Of a stretch of 64,000 bases of DNA, positions 57,474-64,000 are shown piece after piece. The notes under the pieces were generated by a model. The model made no database searches. It was not told the origin of the DNA and saw only the letters and a program-made list of their open reading frames with translations. The translations under genes and the position numbers were made by a program. The stretch's first letter is position 1, and each line of letters starts with the position of its first letter. Source of the DNA: Rhizobiaceae bacterium MnEN-MB40S (GTDB taxonomy: Bacteria; Pseudomonadota; Alphaproteobacteria; Rhizobiales; Rhizobiaceae). The stretch is from NCBI GenBank assembly GCA_024343425.1, contig BRLC01000009.1, positions 1 to 64,000 on the forward strand, in the 5' to 3' direction.

Positions 57474-57713
57474 AAATAACACCCAACATGGTACTCTTAG
57501 CCAATGCGCCAGAAGGCGCTGTGAAATCTGCTGTCGCTGGTACCGTCATCCAGATTCTGCAAGAAAAATAAAGCCCAACATTCTCATATTTGCAAAATTT
57601 CTGGAAAAAATCAGTCAACTTATTCCTTTTGAATTGCAGTTTGCTTTGTGGACTGAGAATGCATCCGCTAAGATGGTACGCCAAGTGACAGAAGAAAGAA
57701 CGGAACGCCTCAC

Positions 57714-58373
57714 ATGATGACACAGATAACCGCGTCCGACGGACACGTGCTCGAATGCTGGCTGGCGCGGGCCGAAGGCCAGAGCAGAGGTGGGCTGGTT
57801 ATTCTGCAGGAGATATTCGGCGTTACGGACCAACTCAAATCCCTTGCCGAAACCTATGCGAAGCTTGGTTATGACGTCGCGATACCGGCGCTGTTCGATC
57901 GCAAGGAAAAGGGCGCCGTGATCCCGTTTTCGGACGCTGCGCGCGGGCTGGAACTCATGCAGTCGACGGACCCGGTCGAAACCATGCTGGATATCGACGC
58001 GGCCGTTCGCGCGCTTGCCGAAAAGGGCGGCAAGGTTGGCGTCATGGGGTTTTGCTGGGGCGGCGGCCTGGCGCTTCGCGCAGCGCAGAAACTTGATATC
58101 GCCGGCGCTGTGATCTTCTACGGCACCCGGTTGCAGCAATATCTGGATTCGCCCCTCAAGGCGCCCGTGATCGGCCATTTCGGATCGACAGACGATCACA
58201 CGCCGCCGGAGGTCATCGAGCAGGTCAAGGCCTATCTGCCCGAACTTGAGGTTCACATCTACGACGCCGGTCACGCATTCGCCAACGATGCGCGGCCCGC
58301 CGCCTATGCGCCCGAGGCGGCGGCGTTGGCGCATGAGCGCAGCAAGGCCTTCCTTGCCGCTCATATCGGTTGA
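57714..58373 (+). CDS. Dienelactone hydrolase family protein
   Basis: A 219-residue alpha/beta hydrolase. Motifs are GLVILQEIFGVTDQLKSLAE with the Glu, VGVMGFCWGGGLAL with the nucleophile Cys (G-x-C-x-G), GHFGSTDDHTPPE with the Asp, and IYDAGHAFAND with the His. The Cys-Asp-His set is typical of carboxymethylenebutenolidase-like enzymes. No aromatic ring-cleavage genes accompany it, so its in vivo substrate is uncertain. Confidence 0.9.
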   Translation: MMTQITASDGHVLECWLARAEGQSRGGLVILQEIFGVTDQLKSLAETYAKLGYDVAIPALFDRKEKGAVIPFSDAARGLELMQSTDPVETMLDIDAAVRALAEKGGKVGVMGFCWGGGLALRAAQKLDIAGAVIFYGTRLQQYLDSPLKAPVIGHFGSTDDHTPPEVIEQVKAYLPELEVHIYDAGHAFANDARPAAYAPEAAALAHERSKAFLAAHIG

Positions 58374-58402
58374 GCGGAAAACCATAGCCAGCGAACAATT
58401 CC

Positions 58403-59167
58403 ATGTCCGACATCAGCTTCTTCTCGCTCGCGATTATTGCGTGCGCCCTTTTTCTTGGAGGTCTCGTCAAGGGCGCGACCGGCGCCGGAACGCCGGTTGT
58501 CGCCGTTCCGGTGATCGCGGCGTTCATGGATATCCGGCTTGCGGTCGTGATCATGGTGATACCGAACCTGGTGACGAATGTCTGGCAACAGTGGCAATAC
58601 CGCGCCTGGCGCTTGCCGGACAATTTCGCAGTGAGATTCGCCGTGGCCGGTGGCCTTGGCGCATTCGCCGGTTCGGTGCTGCTCACATCGCTTGACGGCG
58701 ATATCCTGTCCATCCTGCTGGTCCTGGCGGTGTTCGCCTATATCGGCATCCGCATTGGACGACCTGATTTCCGGCTGACCTTCGCCAGGGCGTCGAAGAT
58801 CGCGCTTCCTATGGGCATTGTCGGCGGCATGTTGCAGGGGATGGCGGGAATATCGGCGCCGGCGGCCGTCAGTTTTCTCAACGCCATGCGCCTGGAACGG
58901 GCGCCGTTCATCTCCACGATTTCAGCGTTCTTCGTCGCGATGTCTGTCGTGCAGGTGATCGCGCTCAGCTATTTCGGACTGATGACGCCGACGACGATCG
59001 GCATGAGCCTCGCCGCGCTGCCGCCGCTCTTCGTTTCCATGCCGCTTGGCGCCTGGGCGGCGCGCAAGATGTCCGCCAAGGCCTTCGATCGCGCCTTGCT
59101 GATCTTGCTGGCTGTCCTCTCGATACGCCTTCTCTACACAAGCGTTGAAGGCTTCCTGTACTCCTGA
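58403..59167 (+). CDS. TSUP family (TauE/SafE) membrane exporter
   Basis: A 254-residue protein with about eight hydrophobic helices in two repeats, opening GGLVKGATGAGTPVVAVPVI and repeated by GIVGGMLQGMAGISAPAAVS. Members export sulfite, sulfoacetate or other organosulfur anions. It starts 29 bases after the dienelactone hydrolase stop, so it may be co-transcribed. Its stop touches the convergent nitroreductase. Confidence 0.88.
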   Translation: MSDISFFSLAIIACALFLGGLVKGATGAGTPVVAVPVIAAFMDIRLAVVIMVIPNLVTNVWQQWQYRAWRLPDNFAVRFAVAGGLGAFAGSVLLTSLDGDILSILLVLAVFAYIGIRIGRPDFRLTFARASKIALPMGIVGGMLQGMAGISAPAAVSFLNAMRLERAPFISTISAFFVAMSVVQVIALSYFGLMTPTTIGMSLAALPPLFVSMPLGAWAARKMSAKAFDRALLILLAVLSIRLLYTSVEGFLYS

Positions 59168-59860
59168 TCAGTCGATCACCGTGAGGATTTCCGAAAGCGG
59201 CTTCTTGATCTTCGCAACCTGCGGCACCTTGGCGTCCGGCGCCGGATGCCCGGCCGCAATGATCATTACCGGTTTTTCCGAATCCGGGCGCCCGAGCAGC
59301 CCGTTGAGAAATTTCATGGGATTGGGCGTGTGGGTCAGCGCCGCCAAGCCGGCATGATGCAACGCCGCGATCAGAAAACCGGTGGCGATCCCGACGCTTT
59401 CCGGCACGTAATAGTTCTTGAAACGGGTCCCGTCGTCGAAATGGCCCCAGCGCTGGGCAAACACCACGATGAGCCACGGCGCGATTTCGAGATGCGGCTT
59501 GGTGTCATTCGTGCCGATCGGCTCCAGGGCCTTCAGCCATTCGTCGCCGGCGCCGCCCTCGTAAAAACGGCGCTCTTCTTCTTCAGCCGCCAGCCGGATC
59601 TTCCTTTTGTGTTCCGGATCGGCGATGGCGACGAAATGCCACGGCTGGTGGTTCGCGCCGCTAGGCGCAGTGCCGGCTGCAAGGATGCAATCCTCAATGA
59701 TCTTTCTGTCAACCGACCGATCAGAATACTCGCGAACAGTGTGGCGCTTGCGCATGCGGTCGTAAAACGCGGCTGCCTCGCTCAGCATCCGCCCGTCGCT
59801 GAATTCCATCCGGTCAGGCAGATCGATCGGTTCGTAATTCATGTGTTCGCGTGAAAACAT
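59168..59860 (-). CDS. Nitroreductase family protein
   Basis: A 230-residue FMN-dependent oxidoreductase of the BluB/iodotyrosine-deiodinase-like branch. Motifs are RMRKRHTVREYSDR, AAGTAPSGANHQPWHFVAI, ESVGIATGFLIAALHHAGLA, and LLGRPDSEKPVMIIAAG. The reaction in this organism is unknown. I chose the ATG at 59860, with AGG 7 bases upstream; an ATG at 59875 lies in frame. It is convergent with the TSUP gene. Confidence 0.87.
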   Translation of the reverse strand: MFSREHMNYEPIDLPDRMEFSDGRMLSEAAAFYDRMRKRHTVREYSDRSVDRKIIEDCILAAGTAPSGANHQPWHFVAIADPEHKRKIRLAAEEEERRFYEGGAGDEWLKALEPIGTNDTKPHLEIAPWLIVVFAQRWGHFDDGTRFKNYYVPESVGIATGFLIAALHHAGLAALTHTPNPMKFLNGLLGRPDSEKPVMIIAAGHPAPDAKVPQVAKIKKPLSEILTVID

Positions 59861-60039
59861 CTCTGTGCCTATCATTTTCTAAGTAGCTTTGGGCGATAGC
59901 TTTCCTGGAATCTCTGTGCGGCGCCAACCGCGATTTCCACCTCTATACAAAGCGTTACAAAATTCTCCTTTACAACGAAAAACGGCGATCACAAGATCAT
60001 TGGCGTGCAAATGACTATACCCGATGAAAGGCCCAGGCA

Positions 60040-61185
60040 ATGTCGTCTGCAAAGAGCGAATCCGCACGTCTGCTGAGGCAGATCTCGGAGATTGCCGCAT
60101 CGCCTATGGAACAGGCGCGCGCCATGCCGCCGGCGATCTACACCAATCAGGAAATCCATGATCTGGAACAGATGCGGATTTTCCGCAAATCCTGGATCTG
60201 CCTGGGGCGCGCTGACGCGCTTTCCGAGCCCGGCGACTATCTGACATTCACCATTTCCGAACAACCGGTCGTCGCCATTCGCCAGCGTGACGGTACGGTC
60301 AGGGCCTTCGCCAATGTCTGCCTACACCGGATGATGGTTCTTCTTGAAGACAAGGGCAATTGCCGGCGGATCGTCTGTCCCTATCACGCGTGGACCTATG
60401 ATATTGACGGTAGGCTGATCGGCGCGCCGCAGATGAACAGGACGGAAGATTTCAATGCGCGCGACAACGCTCTGCCCGAGCTCAAATGCGAAATCTGGAA
60501 AGGCTGGCTGTATGTGAGCCTTGACCAACAAGTTGAACCGGTTGGCGATCTGCTTCGTGAACTCGAACCGGTCGTCGATCGATACCGCATGGAAAATTAT
60601 ATTCAGGTGGCGACCCAGGACCACGTCTGGGACACAAACTGGAAGCTCCTGACCGAAAACTTCATGGAAAGCTACCATCTTCCAATCGCGCACCGTGCGA
60701 CGGTGGGGGCGTGGTTTCCGGTTGACGACACGGGATTTCCCGATCAACGCCACAGCCACTTCACCTACGAAACATTCAAGAAGAACAAGGACGCCACCTA
60801 CGGCCTCGCCCATGAGAACAACAATGTCCTTGAAGGGGAGTGGCGGCGGACCTCCGTCATGCCGACGATCTTCCCGACGCACATGTTCGTGCTGGCGCCG
60901 GACCATTTATGGTATCTGACGCTGATGCCGCAGGGAACGGGCCAGGTTCATGTGCGGTTTGGCGCAGCCCTGGCGCCGGAAGTTCTCGCCGGTCTCGACG
61001 ATCCCGATGCGTTTCTGCGTGACACGATCGGCTTTTTCGACAAGGTCAATGACGAGGATCGTTTTGTCGTGGAAGGCATATACAAGGGCGCCAGGGCGCC
61101 CCTGTCCACGGGTGGGCCGCTTTCCTGGATGGAGCGCGAAATCCATGATTTCATCTGCTACCTTTCAGGCGCTCTTGGAGGCTGA
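60040..61185 (+). CDS. Rieske-type oxygenase alpha subunit
   Basis: A 381-residue ring-hydroxylating or demethylating oxygenase. The Rieske domain holds CLHRMM and CPYHAW (Cys-x-His and Cys-x2-His for the 2Fe-2S cluster). The catalytic domain holds ENFMESYHLPIAH with the mononuclear-iron His residues and a C-terminal acidic ligand. It resembles glycine-betaine or choline oxygenases as much as aromatic dioxygenases. No reductase or beta subunit is adjacent. AAAGG precedes the ATG. The 177 bases after it hold no gene I can support. Confidence 0.88.
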   Translation: MSSAKSESARLLRQISEIAASPMEQARAMPPAIYTNQEIHDLEQMRIFRKSWICLGRADALSEPGDYLTFTISEQPVVAIRQRDGTVRAFANVCLHRMMVLLEDKGNCRRIVCPYHAWTYDIDGRLIGAPQMNRTEDFNARDNALPELKCEIWKGWLYVSLDQQVEPVGDLLRELEPVVDRYRMENYIQVATQDHVWDTNWKLLTENFMESYHLPIAHRATVGAWFPVDDTGFPDQRHSHFTYETFKKNKDATYGLAHENNNVLEGEWRRTSVMPTIFPTHMFVLAPDHLWYLTLMPQGTGQVHVRFGAALAPEVLAGLDDPDAFLRDTIGFFDKVNDEDRFVVEGIYKGARAPLSTGGPLSWMEREIHDFICYLSGALGG

Positions 61186-61362
61186 ACTTCGCAAATGAAG
61201 CATTTGTCGAAAATTTGCATTAAGTTTCCGGTATCCAATTCATGATTAGATACTGCGGCATATTCTTCCTGTTCGCCGTTATGGGCAATGCGGCGCCACT
61301 GGGCGCTTGAAACTGTCAGCCGTGCGAACTAAGACGCTAGGCGGACTATTTGGAGAAGTGGC

Positions 61363-62037
61363 ATGACCATCGATTACGAAGCAGCGCGCGAAAAGATGGT
61401 GGACAATCAGATACGCACGACCGATGTCACCTCGCACCCCGTGCTTCGGGCCTTTCTGGAGGTTGCGCGGGAAGATTTCGTCCCTGAGAAATTCAAACCT
61501 CTCGCCTATATCGACGACGATATTCCGGTGTCGACCGATCAGGACGGGCGCGCGTCGCGCTACCTCATGGAGCCTTCGCCGCTCGCGAAACTGCTGCAAT
61601 TGGCGGATATTACGCCGGACGACGTGGTGCTTGAGATCGGTTGCGGCACGGGTTACGTCTCTGCGCTTCTGTCGCTGTTGGCGAGTTCCGTCGTTGCTCT
61701 GGAAAGCGACGAGGCCCTGGCCGCTGAAGCCACCGAAACCCTTTCCCGGCTCGGCTATGACAGCGTCGCCGTGGTTACCGGTGAACTGAGGAAGGGCTAC
61801 GAGCCCGAGGCGCCCTACGACGTGATTTTCATTGGCGGCGCCGTGGAAGAACTGCCAACGGCGCTTTTCGATCAGTTGCGCGACGGCGGCAGACTCGTCG
61901 TTGTCGAAGGGCACGGCAATGCAAGCCGCGCCAAGCTCTACGTGAAGGATGACGGTCACACGTCTTCGCGTCGCGGCTTCAATACATCCGTGAAGCTGTT
62001 AACCGGCTTTGAAAGGGCGGAAGAGTTCGTCTTTTAA
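61363..62037 (+). CDS. pcm: Protein-L-isoaspartate O-methyltransferase
   Basis: A 224-residue SAM-dependent methyltransferase that starts repair of isoaspartyl residues. Motifs are MVDNQIRTTDVTSHPVLRAF, VLEIGCGTGYVSALLSLLAS for SAM, and YDVIFIGGAVEELP. The position before tolC and popZ matches Rhizobiales. GGAG is 7 bases upstream of the ATG. In this clade the protein is often named Pcm though the activity of the branch is less tested. Confidence 0.88.
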   Translation: MTIDYEAAREKMVDNQIRTTDVTSHPVLRAFLEVAREDFVPEKFKPLAYIDDDIPVSTDQDGRASRYLMEPSPLAKLLQLADITPDDVVLEIGCGTGYVSALLSLLASSVVALESDEALAAEATETLSRLGYDSVAVVTGELRKGYEPEAPYDVIFIGGAVEELPTALFDQLRDGGRLVVVEGHGNASRAKLYVKDDGHTSSRRGFNTSVKLLTGFERAEEFVF

Positions 62038-62197
62038 GACGCAAGGTGTGATCAATGGGTTACAGGGTCCCGGCATCTTCACTCCCTGGCATGGCTGAAC
62101 CGTTGCAACATTGGCTTCACGGCTTCATATAACGGGGCAGGGTAGTAGATAGACGACGGTTAGTTTGCCGTTCGCTCGTCAATTGGGGATTTATATA

Positions 62198-63550
62198 GTG
62201 TCAAGTATCCGCAGACTACTAATTCTATCCGTTGCCGCTGCAGGTTTGGCCGCGACGCAAGGAACTGCTTCCGCCGAGACGATTTTCGGCGCCATGGCGA
62301 AGGCCTACGAGAACAATCCCGATCTCAATGCAGCTCGCGCCGGACTGAGAGCGACCGACGAAGGCGTGGCTATAGCCAAATCCGGCTATCGTCCAACCAT
62401 CATCGCAGGCGTGGAAGCCTCGCGTACGACAACCTGGCATGCCCCTTCCGAAACATCGACGATTACCGACGCCGCATCGGCAGGCGTGACACTCACCCAG
62501 ACATTGTTCGACGGCTTCCAGACGAGAAACAACGTCAATGCGGCGAAGTCGAACGTGCTTGGCGGGCGGCAGGATCTTATCAACAACGAAATGACGATTC
62601 TGCTCTCGGCCGTCCAGATATACGCCAATCTGCTTCGGGACCGCGCAATTGTAAGCGCGCGTCAGCAGAACCTGGAGTTCCTTGACGAACAGAGGAATGC
62701 GGCGCAGGCGCGTCTCGATGTCGGCGAAGGAACCCGGACCGACGTGGCGCTGGCCCAGGCGCAGCTCGAACAGGCGCGCGCGCAATTGCTGGCGGCCCAG
62801 GCGGCCGAAAATTCAAGCGCGGCCGTTTATGTTCAGATCATCGGCGACGAGCCAAAGAACCTGCAAATGCCGTCTCCCTATCAAAAGGGTCTGCCGTCAT
62901 CGACAACTGCAGCGGTTGAAATCGGCCTGCGTGAACATCCCGCCATTCTCAGCGCGCAATATACGGTGGACGCTGCGTCATTCAACGTGAAGTCGCTGGA
63001 AGGCACCTTCCTGCCGAATGTCAGCGTCCAGGGCACTGTTCAGCACAGCCAGTACGGCTACACTACAGGTATCATTCAGGGCAATGTGTCGGTGCCTATC
63101 TATCAGGGCGGACTGGCTTCCGCCCAGGTCAGGCAGGCCAAGGAAACGCTTGGCCAGGCGCAAATACTGGTCGACTCCGCGCGGCGACAGGTCCAGCAAG
63201 ACGTAGTCTCGATGTACACCAACTTCCAGGCCTCGAAGGCGTCGATTGCCGCAAACGAGGCGCAGGTCAGCGCTGCAAAACTGGCACTCAACGGCGTTGT
63301 CGAGGAGCAAAAGGTCGGGCAGAGCACCCAGCTTGACGTTCTCGAGACCCAGACGAACGTCTTGACGGCTCAGGAGGATCTGGCGCAGTCGCACCGGGAT
63401 GCGATCGTATCCAGCTACAGCCTGTTGAGCGCGATGGGTCGACTGACCGTCAACTATCTCAATCTCGGCGTCGACAAATACAAGCCGGAGATTCACTACG
63501 AGGCCGTTAAAGACAAATGGTTCGGCCTCCGTACTGTCGACGGACGCTGA
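62198..63550 (+). CDS. tolC: TolC family outer-membrane efflux channel
   Basis: A 450-residue TolC homologue, the outer-membrane duct for type I secretion and RND efflux. A signal peptide (residues 1-26, ending GTASA) is followed by two repeated OEP domains: AKAYENNPDLNAARAGLRAT and DEGVAIAKSGYRPTI in the first, GLREHPAILSAQYTVDAASF in the second, plus GVEEQKVGQST-type coils. The start is GTG at 62198, with GGGGAT upstream and directly before the signal peptide; a TTG at 62165 would add unneeded residues. Confidence 0.94.
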   Translation: MSSIRRLLILSVAAAGLAATQGTASAETIFGAMAKAYENNPDLNAARAGLRATDEGVAIAKSGYRPTIIAGVEASRTTTWHAPSETSTITDAASAGVTLTQTLFDGFQTRNNVNAAKSNVLGGRQDLINNEMTILLSAVQIYANLLRDRAIVSARQQNLEFLDEQRNAAQARLDVGEGTRTDVALAQAQLEQARAQLLAAQAAENSSAAVYVQIIGDEPKNLQMPSPYQKGLPSSTTAAVEIGLREHPAILSAQYTVDAASFNVKSLEGTFLPNVSVQGTVQHSQYGYTTGIIQGNVSVPIYQGGLASAQVRQAKETLGQAQILVDSARRQVQQDVVSMYTNFQASKASIAANEAQVSAAKLALNGVVEEQKVGQSTQLDVLETQTNVLTAQEDLAQSHRDAIVSSYSLLSAMGRLTVNYLNLGVDKYKPEIHYEAVKDKWFGLRTVDGR

Positions 63551-63567
63551 ACGCTCGCTGGCTGCAG

Positions 63568-63596
63568 GCAAAGGCTGCAATTGCCGCGGCCTTTGC
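63568..63596 (+). terminator. Possible terminator hairpin after tolC
   Basis: GCAAAGGC and GCCTTTGC form an 8-bp stem with a 13-base loop, 17 bases after the tolC stop. There is no T-run, so it may only protect the mRNA end. It separates tolC from popZ. Confidence 0.4.
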
Positions 63597-63750
63597 AGTC
63601 ATGTTACCGCCCGAAACTAATCTGTGAAACTTTGCCAAGGTCACGGCCGCGGGAATTCTCATCTGCGGCCGAGTGGCATACACTATCCCTGTGATTCGGT
63701 TGCGCCAGTTGGCGACCACTGGATGTGATGCGGCAAATACGGGGAACGGC

Positions 63751-64000
63751 ATGTCACAGTCAAATGCGGCGCGTGAGCCGAGCATGGAAGAAATTTTGGC
63801 TTCCATACGCAGGATTATCGAAACGACCGACGGCGCGGATGACGGTCTCCATCAGCACCAACCGTCAAGCCATGATCTCGGGGATGAGGAAGAGGAAAGT
63901 CCGACGCTGGCCCGGGTCAGGGACGAGGTCGCCAACACGCAGCCGTCGCGATCGACGGCTGTAAAGACGCCTCCACCGCCTCCGTCGCGTGACGCGTCAG
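63751..64000 (+). CDS. popZ: DUF2497/PopZ-family polar organising protein, 5' part
   Basis: The first 83 codons are in the window. The N-terminal motif EPSMEEILASIRRIIETTDG is the conserved helix of PopZ (DUF2497), which binds client proteins. Next comes an acidic stretch (GDEEEES) and a Pro-rich run, the disordered linker. PopZ self-assembles at the cell pole and anchors the ParB-parS complex. GGGGAA lies before the ATG. The C-terminal oligomerisation helices are beyond the edge. The preceding 200 bases contain no gene apart from a hairpin after tolC. Confidence 0.88.
   Translation, partial: MSQSNAAREPSMEEILASIRRIIETTDGADDGLHQHQPSSHDLGDEEEESPTLARVRDEVANTQPSRSTAVKTPPPPPSRDAS

Noticed and set aside
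61242-61310. A 22-codon hydrophobic open frame before pcm
   Set aside because: Too short and without a Shine-Dalgarno; hydrophobicity alone is not evidence.

Overview
The window reads as chromosome of an alphaproteobacterium of the order Hyphomicrobiales (Rhizobiales). This is an inference from gene order and family content; I cannot fix the genus. Supporting blocks are gatB - GNAT - NDUFA12-like - DUF2155 - aat - accC/accB - aroQ - dsbA, then rne - amiC - mrcA - prfB, and pcm - tolC - popZ at the right edge. These are interleaved with catabolic TRAP-transporter loci typical of marine and soil members. The DNA is GC-rich apart from an island-like stretch at about 35.8-39.5 kb and a patch at 56.2-57.7 kb.

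Layout. 0-2 kb: an insertion sequence (IS5-type transposase N-terminus on the minus strand) has entered an autotransporter gene, leaving its 3' part with the beta-barrel. 2-5.4 kb: a nitroreductase and a protein joining a phosphotransferase-like domain, a TolB-like domain and TPRs. 5.6-12.4 kb: acyl-CoA synthetase, a GT39-like membrane glycosyltransferase, and a carbamoyltransferase - SxtJ - DUF5989 - SGNH hydrolase cassette likely to decorate a surface glycan. 12.4-16.3 kb: cyoABCD, the cytochrome bo3-type quinol oxidase. 16.5 kb: a small DUF6455 gene with its own terminator and an FNR-like box upstream. 17-35.6 kb: housekeeping genes for tRNA amidation, complex I assembly, fatty acid and aromatic biosynthesis, disulfide chemistry, RNA decay, cell-wall synthesis and release factor 2 (with its programmed frameshift), then NAD kinase.

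35.7-39.5 kb: tRNA-Thr(UGU) followed by an integrase remnant, a class III adenylate cyclase, a DUF3102-like remnant, two palindromic elements bounded by CTAG, and a secreted protein of unknown function. This looks like a decayed integrated element. 39.5-42.5 kb: DUF899 protein, a small membrane protein, a divergent TPR/HTH regulator and a beta-propeller protein. 42.7-45.6 kb: TRAP transporter 1. 47.1-53.5 kb: a uronate (galacturonate/glucuronate) oxidation locus with uronate dehydrogenase, an amidohydrolase probably acting on the sugar lactone, 5-dehydro-4-deoxyglucarate dehydratase, a FadR-type GntR regulator and TRAP transporter 2. 53.8-61.2 kb: miscellaneous catabolic and redox enzymes, a DapA-family remnant and an ATP-grasp ligase. 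61.3-64 kb: pcm, tolC and the start of popZ.

No complete new defence system is evident. The least explained pieces are the kinase-like/TolB/TPR fusion, the tRNA-Thr island with its paired palindromes, and the PDZ-like secreted protein. All functional calls come from reading protein motifs by eye; no database search was run.
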